A DNA stretch of 46,593 nt from NCBI GenBank assembly GCA_020627785.1, contig JAHDGF010000041.1, positions 1-46,593 on the forward strand, written 5' to 3'. The DNA comes from Saprospiraceae bacterium. Lineage in GTDB: Bacteria; Bacteroidota; Bacteroidia; Chitinophagales; Saprospiraceae. The notes under the pieces are model-generated. The model did not search any database and was not told the DNA's origin. It was given only the letters and a program-made list of their open reading frames with translations. The first letter of the stretch is position 1. Each line of letters begins with the position of its first letter. A program made the translations under genes and the position numbers. This document shows, in pieces, positions 1-8,458 of this stretch.

Positions 1-1
1 A

Positions 2-76
2 TTAACCCGACTTTCATGGCTGTTGGTGATTCCCTATATCATGAATGTTTTATTTGATTCAAAACGACTTTACTGA
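2..76 (+). CDS. possible C-terminal tail of a membrane protein (partial, cut by window edge)
   Basis: An open frame enters from the left edge and ends at TGA 74-76, giving about 24 residues. It contains a hydrophobic stretch (SWLLVIPYIMNVLF) followed by a short polar tail (DSKRLY), which looks like the last membrane helix of an integral membrane protein. The family cannot be named from so little. In the same frame, after the TGA, 17 more codons stay open to the next stop near 125, so the TGA could be a nonsense change or simply the normal end. No competing gene covers these bases. Confidence 0.35.
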   Translation, partial: LTRLSWLLVIPYIMNVLFDSKRLY

Positions 77-170
77 AAAGATTTTGAAATCACCGTTGTG
101 GCAGAGCATGATATGGAAATTAATTTCTGAACCTATTTAGGAATATCTTGTTTTAATCCTTATTATTTTA

Positions 171-2579
171 ATGAACACTATGAAGACTATTCTCTTACAA
201 ATTCTTTTTTGGGCTTTCAGTTTAAATTGCATTGCACAAACTGCCACCTTAAAAGGGTATATACTGGATGCCAATAACAATGATCCAATAATATTCGCAA
301 ATGTATTTGTCGAAGGGACCTCAGTAGGTACCAATTCCGATGAAAATGGATATTATGAAATTAGCATTGAGCCAGGCATCTATACAATAGAGATTAGCTA
401 CTTAGGTTATGAATCTAAGTTATTGCAAGAGACTCAATTGGTTTCCAATAGACCGACAACCATAGATGTCCTATTAGAAGAAAGTGCAAATCAATTAGAG
501 GAGGTGGTTGTCAAAGCATCTGCATTCAGAAAAACGGAAGAGAGTCCTGTAAGTTTACGAAATATAGGAATTACTGAAATTAAAAGAAGACCTGGAGGAA
601 ACAGAGATATTTCTCAGGTTGTAAAATCTTTGCCTGGAGTTACTTCAACAGCTTCCTTTAGAAATGATTTGATTATCCGTGGAGGTTCACCTAATGAAAA
701 CAGATTCTATTTGGATGACATTGAGATTCCAAACATCAATCATTTTGCGACACAAGGTTCTAGTGGAGGTCCTAACGGAATTATAAACGTTGATTTTATC
801 CGAGAAGTTGATTTCTATTCAGGAGCTTTCCCTGCCAACAGAGGGAATGCACTAAGTAGTGTATTTCAATTTAAACAAAAGGATGGTAGAGATGATAGAC
901 TTGGATTTACTGCAACTGTGGGTGCAAGTGATTTAGGAATCACTTTGGAAGGACCTATAAATGATAAAACGACGTTTTTATTTTCAGGAAGAAGATCTTA
1001 TTTGCAGTTTTTGTTCAGAGCTATTGGTCTGCCATTTCTGCCGAAATACACAGACTTTCAAACAAAAATCAAATGCAAGCTAAATACGAAAGAAGAGTTA
1101 TATTTTATTGGTATCGGAGCCATTGATGATTTTGAATTAAATTTTGATGCCAATGAAACTGAAACGCAACAGTTTCTACTTTCCAATCTTCCAGTTAACA
1201 CACAATGGAATTACACAAATGGAGTAGTATATAAACGCTATAATGAAAATGGGTTTACCTCTTTTGTTTTAAGTCGTAACATGCTCAATAATAAAACAAT
1301 TAAATACCAAGATAATGACGAAAGTTCCGAGGATAATTTAATCCTTGATTACCTTTCTCAAGAAATCGAAAACAAATTTAGGGTAGAGCGTAGTCAAAGG
1401 AAGGACGATTTTAAAATCATTTACGGAGTAGGGACTGAATTTGTAAAATATAATAACCGCACATTTAATCGAATATTTACAAACGCAGGACCCCAAGAGA
1501 TAAACTTTGCTAGTGATCTTAATTTCTGGAAGTATTATGGATTTGCTCAAGTGAGTAGAAAGTGGATGGATGGACGTTTGACATTATCAGGTGGACTGAG
1601 ATTGGATGGGAATAGTTATTCTGAAGATATGAACAATCCTTTAGAGCAGTTCTCTCCAAGAGTTTCAGCTTCCTTTGCGGTAAGTCCTTCTTTATCGCTT
1701 AACGCAAATGTAGGAAGGTACTATCAATTGCCTGCTTATACAATACTAGGGTACCAAGAGAACGGTAGATTTGTTAACAGAGACAATCAAGTCAAATTCA
1801 TAAAGGCTGATCATTACGTTCTAGGATTAGAATGGAATACGTCTTCAAGTGCCAGAATCACAGTTGAAGGTTTTTACAAAGACTATAAACAATATCCTTT
1901 TTTATTACGAGAAATGATATCAATTGCAAATCTTGGTGGAGACTTTGGTATAATTGGAAATGAGCCAGTTACGAGCACCTCTGAAGGCCGTACTTATGGA
2001 ACTGAACTACTTGTACAGCAAAGATTATATAAAGGCTTTTACGGCATATTAGCCTATACTCTGGGATGGTCTGAATTTGAAGAAGATGGTGAATTCTTCC
2101 CGACTTCTTGGGACTCTAGACACATCATCAATCTTACCTTAGGGAAACAATTTAAAAAGAACTGGGAAGTAGGCGTGAATTGGAGATTTCAAACGGGTCT
2201 ACCAAGGACACCTTTTAGCGATGATTCTAGCTTAGTTTTAAACTGGGATGTCAATAATAGGGGCCTCTTAGATTATTCCCGACTGAATTCAGAAAGGGCA
2301 GGTGCATTCAGTCAGGTTGATTTGCGGGTCGATAAAAAATGGTTTTACGAAAAGTGGAATTTAAATCTATACCTCGATATTGTGAATCTAACAGCATCAA
2401 CTGTAGATTCAGAAATTCTGGTATTGGATCGTCCCTTGGATGAGAATAATTCACCCATTGGTCCTGGCATAATTTCTAACCCAACGGATCCAATACAGGA
2501 GCAACGATATAACTTAAAGACCTTAAGTGATAATGTTGGAACTCCATTACCAACCTTAGGGATAGTTATTGGGATTTAA
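171..2579 (+). CDS. TonB-dependent receptor with carboxypeptidase-like N-terminal domain
   Basis: Outer-membrane, TonB-coupled transporter of 802 residues; the substrate cannot be told. A signal peptide (about residues 1-23, ending CIAQ) is followed by a carboxypeptidase D regulatory-like beta-sandwich (about 24-110), with typical text such as GYILDANNNDPIIFANVFVE and ISYLGYES. A plug domain (about 125-235) carries the usual RGG.PNENRFYLDD pattern, and the rest fits a 22-strand barrel. There is no STN signalling domain. The length suits the smaller receptors in Bacteroidota rather than the ~1000-residue SusC type, and no SusD or DUF4249 partner follows. The ATG at 171 is used; ATG 180 is an alternative that shortens the signal peptide by three residues. 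The 3' end overlaps the convergent M20 gene by 14 bases. Confidence 0.9.
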   Translation: MNTMKTILLQILFWAFSLNCIAQTATLKGYILDANNNDPIIFANVFVEGTSVGTNSDENGYYEISIEPGIYTIEISYLGYESKLLQETQLVSNRPTTIDVLLEESANQLEEVVVKASAFRKTEESPVSLRNIGITEIKRRPGGNRDISQVVKSLPGVTSTASFRNDLIIRGGSPNENRFYLDDIEIPNINHFATQGSSGGPNGIINVDFIREVDFYSGAFPANRGNALSSVFQFKQKDGRDDRLGFTATVGASDLGITLEGPINDKTTFLFSGRRSYLQFLFRAIGLPFLPKYTDFQTKIKCKLNTKEELYFIGIGAIDDFELNFDANETETQQFLLSNLPVNTQWNYTNGVVYKRYNENGFTSFVLSRNMLNNKTIKYQDNDESSEDNLILDYLSQEIENKFRVERSQRKDDFKIIYGVGTEFVKYNNRTFNRIFTNAGPQEINFASDLNFWKYYGFAQVSRKWMDGRLTLSGGLRLDGNSYSEDMNNPLEQFSPRVSASFAVSPSLSLNANVGRYYQLPAYTILGYQENGRFVNRDNQVKFIKADHYVLGLEWNTSSSARITVEGFYKDYKQYPFLLREMISIANLGGDFGIIGNEPVTSTSEGRTYGTELLVQQRLYKGFYGILAYTLGWSEFEEDGEFFPTSWDSRHIINLTLGKQFKKNWEVGVNWRFQTGLPRTPFSDDSSLVLNWDVNNRGLLDYSRLNSERAGAFSQVDLRVDKKWFYEKWNLNLYLDIVNLTASTVDSEILVLDRPLDENNSPIGPGIISNPTDPIQEQRYNLKTLSDNVGTPLPTLGIVIGI

Positions 2580-4089
2580 ATTCCTTATTCAGTAGAGCAT
2601 TAAAAGTCCTAACGCCATCAAAGTAGTTTCCTAATCTTAGGTTTTCATTTGGGCTATGTTGATTGTTGTCACTGTTTACCATCGGAACAATGACTGCCGG
2701 TATCCCTAGTACATTTATGAAAGGAGAAATTGGCAAACTGCCTCCCATTGTTCTAATTTTTATTGGGTCTAAACTAAACTCATTCTTTAATGCATCATCC
2801 GCCCATTTACCAAGAGGCGAATCAAAAGAAGTCCTAAATGCCGTGTAGGCTCTGTCATTGGTAAATTGACAGATCTTAGGATGTAGAAATCTTTCCTGAC
2901 TCGATGGTTTTTTTTCAACAATAAAATAACTTTGTGACTCTACATGATTGCGCAACAATTCAACTTGCCGTTCAGGGGGTGACTCTACAACCAATCGAAT
3001 ATCAATTTCTGCAGTTGCTGTCGCTGGCACAATGGTCCTAGCCTCCGATCCAACCCAACCGGAAGAAAGACCTCGGATGTTCAACGAAGGGTACTGTAAG
3101 GCCTCTTGATAGTTGTGGCCAACCGAGTCAATTTCACCAATGCCTAACTTTACTTTCATCTTATTTAAATCATCTGGTACGGATGCTAAGATTTCTTTAG
3201 TCGGTTGATCCAAGTTGATTCCTTCGTAAAATCCAGGAATAACTACTCTCCCATAATCATCTTTCATTGATCCAAGTAATTTTGATAATCGCAAGGCTGG
3301 ATTCGGAGCAAAGTTTCCGTAATGTCCGCTATGCAGAGGGAATGTTGGCCCAAATACTTTAAGCGTAACGGTCGTTATCCCTCTTGCTCCAAACGATAAA
3401 GTTGGCAGATTGCTTGGATGTTTAGGGCCATCTATGATTACCAATGCGTCAGCTTTTAATAAGTCTCTGTTTTCTTCTACAGCAGCCGCAAGTCTAGGAG
3501 ATCCTTTTTCCTCCTCAAAGTCTAGAATGACTTTTAGGTTATAAGCTAGGTCACCTTCCTTCATGTTCTCTAGAATGGTCAAAAACATTATAAATGGTGA
3601 TTTGTCGTCTGAAGAAGAACGTGCAAAAATTCGCCAATCAGGATTGATCTCTCCAGAGATTGATTCATTCCAGTCCAGGGTGACCCAACCTTGCCCTTCG
3701 ACCTCTTCTTTCATGGTGGCATCATAAGGGCTGTCTTGAAACCAATATTGAGGATCGACAGGTTGTCCATCAATATGAAAATAATACATGAGGGTAGGGA
3801 GCTCTTGATTTATAACTTTTGATGCCAATAAAAGCGGAACGGTCTCAGTTTCTAGTCGATTTAATTCCATCCCTAGGTTCCCAAGTTTAGTTTCACACCA
3901 TTTCACATTTAGTTCAATATCATTTGGGAAATTAGCATCGTTGGGTATGGCTAAAAATTCTTTTAACTGGCCTAAGGACTGTAGGGCAGGAAGATAAGTT
4001 GGATGGTTTTTATCGATCTCTTGAGATGTTGAGATTGTTAAGAAACTTAGGAAAAAGATGGCTGTCAGTATGTAATTAGCATTAAACAT
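2566..4089 (-). CDS. secreted M20-family metallopeptidase (dipeptidase-like)
   Basis: Zinc-dependent exo/dipeptidase of the M20 family (CNDP/DapE-like), expected to cut dipeptides or acylated amino acids outside the cytoplasm. M20 metal-site text is present in order: FHIDGQPVDP, SSDDKSPF, DFEEEKGSP, VIIDGP, LHSGHYGNFAPNPALRL in the lid/dimerisation region, then MGGSLPISPF and NQHSPNENL near the end. I start at ATG 4089 because it opens directly on a signal peptide (MFNANYILTAIFF..., cleavage near STSQ). A longer reading from 4158 adds 23 residues ahead of that signal and overlaps the upstream gene. The gene lies 46 bases behind the alpha-hydroxy-acid oxidase on the same strand, so co-transcription is likely. 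Exact substrate unknown. Confidence 0.87.
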   Translation of the reverse strand: MFNANYILTAIFFLSFLTISTSQEIDKNHPTYLPALQSLGQLKEFLAIPNDANFPNDIELNVKWCETKLGNLGMELNRLETETVPLLLASKVINQELPTLMYYFHIDGQPVDPQYWFQDSPYDATMKEEVEGQGWVTLDWNESISGEINPDWRIFARSSSDDKSPFIMFLTILENMKEGDLAYNLKVILDFEEEKGSPRLAAAVEENRDLLKADALVIIDGPKHPSNLPTLSFGARGITTVTLKVFGPTFPLHSGHYGNFAPNPALRLSKLLGSMKDDYGRVVIPGFYEGINLDQPTKEILASVPDDLNKMKVKLGIGEIDSVGHNYQEALQYPSLNIRGLSSGWVGSEARTIVPATATAEIDIRLVVESPPERQVELLRNHVESQSYFIVEKKPSSQERFLHPKICQFTNDRAYTAFRTSFDSPLGKWADDALKNEFSLDPIKIRTMGGSLPISPFINVLGIPAVIVPMVNSDNNQHSPNENLRLGNYFDGVRTFNALLNKEFKSQ

Positions 4090-4135
4090 GAGATGGAATT
4101 TTATTAGAAGATATGGAAAAGAATGGAAACATAGG

Positions 4136-5281
4136 TTATGATATTTTTCTAAGCTCACCTAAATTTGAAATCCCCAATTGATGCATATTCATTAGGATAT
4201 CTTCTTTCAGAATATTGTAAACATGATTGCCTCCTTTGTCACCAAGCGCGCAAAGGCCATACATAAATGCACGTCCTAAAAATACGAAATCTGCTCCTAA
4301 ATGGATGGCCTTTAAGATGTCGAGCCCTGAACGGACGCCACTATCAAACATTATTTTTGTTTGATCTCCTACCTCTTTCACTATACCTGGCAGGAGCTCT
4401 ATCGCCGCAGGAACTCCATCAAATTGTCTGCCTCCATGATTTGAAACAATCAATCCATCCACTCCAATGTTTACACAGTGATTTGCATCTTTAGGATGGG
4501 TAACTCCTTTGACTATTAAAGGTCCATGCCATTCATCTCTTAACTCCTTTAGATAGCTCCAAGAAAGTGTGCCACCAAAACCCGCCCTTAATTCTTCAAA
4601 GACATTTTGTTTCGATTTATCCGCATAGGGTAGAATGGTTTTTAGCTGAGGCATTCCATGTTTTAAAAATTTCATGGTCCATGATGGATTGGTAATACCA
4701 TCCCATATGAATCTAGGTGTAATTTTAGGAGGTGTTCTTAGTCCTGCTCTTTTTGTCCTTTCGCGCATACTAGGTGCTGGCACATCTGCGGTTACAACTA
4801 AGGTATGAAAACCAGACCTGGCTGCACGCATTAGAAGATCGATTCTTGTTTGCTTAGACCTCGGAGGGTAAAGCTGAAACCAACCTTGAGACCCTACTTT
4901 TTTCCCTACGGACTCAGGGTCCTGGCTGGCAACAGTACTTAAGCAATATGGAATATTTTTTTCTCTTGCTGTACTTGCTAGACAGAATTCTCCTCCTGGC
5001 CACATTAAACCTTGAATCCCTACGGGCGCAATACCAAAAGGAGCACTGTAGGTTTTTTCAAACAGTTTTGTTTCGACTTGTGGGTTGAGTTCGCCTTTAA
5101 AAAATTGTGGGTTAAGAGTTATTTTATCAAAGGCCTCAAGATTTCTTTGTGTTGCAATTTCTCTTCCAGTACCTGATTGCAGATACTCCCAAGCCACATT
5201 TGGAATCCTACGCTCGGCCTTTTCCTGGAGGTCTATAATTGCAGGATATTTTTGGAGTAGTACCTTTTCCTTCTTATCCAT
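4136..5281 (-). CDS. FMN-dependent alpha-hydroxy-acid oxidase/dehydrogenase (lactate/glycolate type)
   Basis: TIM-barrel flavoenzyme that oxidises an L-2-hydroxy acid to the 2-oxo acid. The 381-residue length is normal for the family. Diagnostic residues are visible: a YLQSGTG motif near 33-39, PFGIAPVG at 81-88, the strand VVTADVPA at 162-169, Lys258 in IVKGV, the catalytic His282 and substrate-binding Arg285 in SNHGGRQFDG, and the FMN-phosphate motif DSGVRSG (313-319) followed by GADFVFLGRA. L-lactate dehydrogenase (LldD) and glycolate oxidase cannot be separated by eye. It sits between the GT2 gene (5-base gap) and the M20 peptidase gene, all on the minus strand. No signal peptide, so cytoplasmic or membrane-associated. 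Confidence 0.9.
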   Translation of the reverse strand: MDKKEKVLLQKYPAIIDLQEKAERRIPNVAWEYLQSGTGREIATQRNLEAFDKITLNPQFFKGELNPQVETKLFEKTYSAPFGIAPVGIQGLMWPGGEFCLASTAREKNIPYCLSTVASQDPESVGKKVGSQGWFQLYPPRSKQTRIDLLMRAARSGFHTLVVTADVPAPSMRERTKRAGLRTPPKITPRFIWDGITNPSWTMKFLKHGMPQLKTILPYADKSKQNVFEELRAGFGGTLSWSYLKELRDEWHGPLIVKGVTHPKDANHCVNIGVDGLIVSNHGGRQFDGVPAAIELLPGIVKEVGDQTKIMFDSGVRSGLDILKAIHLGADFVFLGRAFMYGLCALGDKGGNHVYNILKEDILMNMHQLGISNLGELRKIS

Positions 5282-5286
5282 AAAAA

Positions 5287-6207
5287 TTAAGATTTATCAG
5301 CTCTAGTTAAGTCCCAGTACTTTTTTAATTTTAAGGCTTGGAATTTCCACAAAGAAGGTTTATCCCCTAGGAGATTATCAACATAGCTTTGTTCTTTCTT
5401 CGATAAAAAGTTGTAGAGAATTCCATCTAGTTTCCAATCTTCTAATTCAAAGGCCATTCGTTCTAATCGAATGTTTAATTTATTTCCTTTCTTTTTAAGC
5501 TCATACAAATTATCAATGGCCTTCAAGTTTTTCGATAAAAAGTCTTTATTTTTTTCAAGACCAAGATGGATTACAGGATTGTCAATGTGTTTAATAATTA
5601 CATTTTCATCCAACAAATCTTTAGCCATTAATAAATCTTCATACCCATAACCTACTACGGATTCGTTAAATGGATATTTAATCAAGACGTTTCTGTCCGC
5701 AGCAAAATTATTAGAGTGGAAATATTGATCAGGCCTTTTATTTCTAGTCTTTACGGATCTAGATTCATATTTAGTTCCATAAGCCCAATGTAATAATTTT
5801 GATTTTGCCCTGGGTTTGGATTTAGAGTAAACTCGACCTCCATTTATAACCTTGTTAGGACCTAAGGCATTGAGGTAAGAATTTATGAAGTCTTTCTTAG
5901 TCACCTTTGAATCGCAGTCTAAAAAAAGGACATAATCATAAAGAGCTGACTTTAAAAGCCAATTTCTAATTCTAGCTCTTCCAAGGTTTTCGGAAAGCTC
6001 CATGTAATTGACTCCAAAAAGACTTCCCAAGACCTTGTTTTCTGTTTTGTACTTATATTTTGAACCATCGTCAAATACAAGAACTTCAAACTCAATATTG
6101 AGTTTTTTGCATTGTTTGTAAACCTTCTTAACCAAATCAACAACCTTGTAATTATACACAGGAATTAGGATGGATAGTTTGTCGACTTTATTTATACTTT
6201 TAATCAA
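5287..6207 (-). CDS. family 2 glycosyltransferase
   Basis: GT-A fold glycosyltransferase of 306 residues. The N-terminus LSILIPVYNY is the first Rossmann strand; VFDDGS (45-49) and FLDCDS (95-100) supply the acidic nucleotide-sugar/metal positions; GYGYEDLLMA at about 200 resembles the ED motif that carries the catalytic base. No membrane helix is seen. The frame opens with TTG at 6207; there is no in-frame ATG until well inside the GT-A core, so TTG is the likely start. It is 5 bases upstream of the hydroxy-acid oxidase gene, with no obvious functional link. Acceptor and sugar unknown. Confidence 0.85.
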   Translation of the reverse strand: MIKSINKVDKLSILIPVYNYKVVDLVKKVYKQCKKLNIEFEVLVFDDGSKYKYKTENKVLGSLFGVNYMELSENLGRARIRNWLLKSALYDYVLFLDCDSKVTKKDFINSYLNALGPNKVINGGRVYSKSKPRAKSKLLHWAYGTKYESRSVKTRNKRPDQYFHSNNFAADRNVLIKYPFNESVVGYGYEDLLMAKDLLDENVIIKHIDNPVIHLGLEKNKDFLSKNLKAIDNLYELKKKGNKLNIRLERMAFELEDWKLDGILYNFLSKKEQSYVDNLLGDKPSLWKFQALKLKKYWDLTRADKS

Positions 6208-6341
6208 AGGTTTAATTGAACTTACCTTGCGAATTTATGTTTAATCCTTAATTGAATAGGTATCTTTCGGTATTATTTGAAAACTCGGTAAAGCTATTAA
6301 AACAAGGGCTTTTTTCTATTGTAAATGTGAATTATTCGAAC

Positions 6342-7523
6342 ATGACATCAAATCTTTCAAGCAAATTTTCAACCCCGGAAATGATTTCAGTAGCAAATAA
6401 GCTGGAGCAAGGTGTTAGAATCACTGATGAAGATGCTTTGTACCTATTTGAAAAGGCCAGTTTAGCTGAGCTTGGGATAATGGCGAATTCAATTAGAGTA
6501 AATAGGCACGGCGATAAAACGTACTTTAATCGCAATTTTCACATGGAACCAACAAATGTGTGTCTATATACTTGCACCTTTTGTTCATATAGTAGGCTGA
6601 TCAAGAAAAGAGAAGAAGGCTGGGAATATAGCTTAGAAGAAATGGTAGATATGGTGAAAGCATATGATGATCAGCCAGTCACAGAAGTACATATTGTAGG
6701 TGGTGTCTTGCCTCAATATGATGTTGAGTTTTATTCGAACTTATTTAGTGCCATAAAGGCACATAGACCAGAACTTCACATTAAGGCCTTGACGCCAGTT
6801 GAGTATCACTACATCTTTAAAAAGGCAAAAATATCCTACCAAGAAGGAATGGAAAAAATGAAGGCTTCAGGTTTAGATTCTATGCCAGGTGGAGGTGCAG
6901 AAATATTCCATCCTGAAATTAGAGATGAAATTGCTGGAGGGAAATGTACTGGTGACCAATGGTTAGATATCCATAGAATATGGCACCAATTAGGTGGAAG
7001 GTCAAATGCAACCATGCTTTATGGGCATATTGAAGAATATAAGCATAGGATTCACCACATGTCGGAGCTACGGAAATTACAAGATGAGACTGGTGGTTTT
7101 CAGACGTTCATCCCATTGAAATTTCGAAATAAAGGAAATCAGATGTCTCACATCGAAGAATCAACCGTAATTGAGGATTTGAAGAACTACGCAGTGTCTA
7201 GAATTTATTTGGATAATTTTGACCACATTAAAGCTTATTGGCCGATGATTGGAAGGGATACTGCACAACTTTCATTGGCTTTTGGTGTGGATGATATTGA
7301 TGGAACTATAGATGATACCACCAAAATCTATACGATGGCTGGTTCAGAGGAGCAGACTCCAGCCTTAAGTACCGAGCAGTTGGTTCAATTAATCAAAAGA
7401 GTAGGAAGACATCCCATTGAAAGAGATACGTTATACAATGTTGTTACAGATTATAAGGATGTTGTCTTTGAAAGTGATAATGAATTTAAAGGATATCTTC
7501 AGTTACCGGTCGTCAACAATTAA
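6342..7523 (+). CDS. mqnE: aminofutalosine synthase (radical SAM)
   Basis: Radical SAM enzyme of the futalosine pathway, joining the enolpyruvyl benzoate precursor to adenosine to give aminofutalosine, a step toward menaquinone. From ATG 6342 the protein has 393 residues. The [4Fe-4S] motif is C74-x3-C78-x2-C81 in NVCLYTCTFCSY, followed by EVHIVGG and the MqnE-type stretch DSMPGGGAEIFHPEIRDEI, which separates it from the paralogous cyclase MqnC. The frame extends upstream to TTG 6252, but that extension is not family-like, so ATG 6342 is preferred. The last four bases overlap the convergent EEP gene. mqnB, a later step of the same pathway, lies at 41283-41951. Confidence 0.92.
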   Translation: MTSNLSSKFSTPEMISVANKLEQGVRITDEDALYLFEKASLAELGIMANSIRVNRHGDKTYFNRNFHMEPTNVCLYTCTFCSYSRLIKKREEGWEYSLEEMVDMVKAYDDQPVTEVHIVGGVLPQYDVEFYSNLFSAIKAHRPELHIKALTPVEYHYIFKKAKISYQEGMEKMKASGLDSMPGGGAEIFHPEIRDEIAGGKCTGDQWLDIHRIWHQLGGRSNATMLYGHIEEYKHRIHHMSELRKLQDETGGFQTFIPLKFRNKGNQMSHIEESTVIEDLKNYAVSRIYLDNFDHIKAYWPMIGRDTAQLSLAFGVDDIDGTIDDTTKIYTMAGSEEQTPALSTEQLVQLIKRVGRHPIERDTLYNVVTDYKDVVFESDNEFKGYLQLPVVNN

Positions 7524-8458
7524 TTTTTGCTTTCGCAAATTTCAACATAGACTGGTAAATGGTCTGAACCCCAAGAATCTAAGGTTTGTTTACCGCAAAT
7601 TTCTAATTCTTTGCTACAGAGAACATGGTCAATGCAAATTCCGAACAACCCAAGTCCACTAGGCCATGTCGGATCATTATAAGCATTTTCCTTATGGATA
7701 TTTAGATTCGATTTGCGAATGAAATTTTTGAATAAAGGAGAAAAATGAGTGGCATTAAAATCCCCCGCGATTATCAGAGGTTCTCTAATCTTAGCTGTAT
7801 GGTTGTATAAATTATTTAAATAGATTTTTCTCATCTCATGTGATTCAGGATGCCCCGGTGGCTCTAGGTGCACATTTAGAAATTCGATGTTAGAGCCATC
7901 TATATTTAAATTGGTGCTGATCGAAGGAAACCTTTTTTCTGAAAAGTATAAAACCTCTTCTTTTTCAAATGGAATCTTAGAATAAGTTGCAATTCCAAAA
8001 TTCCCTTCTTGAATCACATATTTGCGGAAGCGATAATCATCTAAGGTATTTAATCGGTCATGCCAAAATTGATTGTACTCCTGAAAAAATAATACAAGGG
8101 GATCTTTAGTTTCTATTCTTTCTTTTAATGCATCAAAATTTTGATTAGAAGAATAAAGATTGATGGTCATTAAATTAAAAGATCCTTCATTAAGTTTATA
8201 AATGGGACTTGCGTCAAATATATTTGAACTAAGCGTCAATCCAATGATGCAGAGAAGAAATGCAGAGATGCGCCATGTAGAATTTATGCTAAAAATTAAG
8301 CTTCCTATAAATAAAATAAACAGACCTATTGATACTTGAACTCGTAAATGAGAAATCAATTCAACAAACCAATTATCTGTAATCAGAAAGGGGAGAATGA
8401 GAAAAGTAGTTGCAAATAAAATTGCACTTCGAATTAGAAATGAACCTATTTTATTCAA
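7520..8458 (-). CDS. membrane-anchored endonuclease/exonuclease/phosphatase family protein
   Basis: EEP-fold hydrolase (DNase I / phosphodiesterase superfamily), 312 residues. Three hydrophobic segments lie within the first ~85 residues, followed by a catalytic domain that shows the superfamily motifs in order: MTINLYSSN (Asn), FFQEY (catalytic Glu), LNVHLEPPG (His), GDFNATHFSP (Asp/Asn), CIDHVL and the terminal GSDHLPVYVEI (Asp-His). The layout fits the membrane-attached EEP proteins common in Bacteroidota; the substrate may be nucleic acid, a phospholipid head group or an inositol phosphate, and cannot be told here. Its ATG overlaps the stop of the upstream alkB-like gene by four bases, so the two are translationally coupled. 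Confidence 0.82.
   Translation of the reverse strand: MNKIGSFLIRSAILFATTFLILPFLITDNWFVELISHLRVQVSIGLFILFIGSLIFSINSTWRISAFLLCIIGLTLSSNIFDASPIYKLNEGSFNLMTINLYSSNQNFDALKERIETKDPLVLFFQEYNQFWHDRLNTLDDYRFRKYVIQEGNFGIATYSKIPFEKEEVLYFSEKRFPSISTNLNIDGSNIEFLNVHLEPPGHPESHEMRKIYLNNLYNHTAKIREPLIIAGDFNATHFSPLFKNFIRKSNLNIHKENAYNDPTWPSGLGLFGICIDHVLCSKELEICGKQTLDSWGSDHLPVYVEICESKN

Noticed and set aside
4090-4158. Longer N-terminus for the M20 peptidase starting at 4158
   Set aside because: It adds 23 residues before a clear signal peptide and overlaps the upstream gene; ATG 4089 is better.
6252-6341. TTG start at 6252 for mqnE
   Set aside because: The 30 extra residues do not look like the family N-terminus; ATG 6342 begins a normal MqnE.
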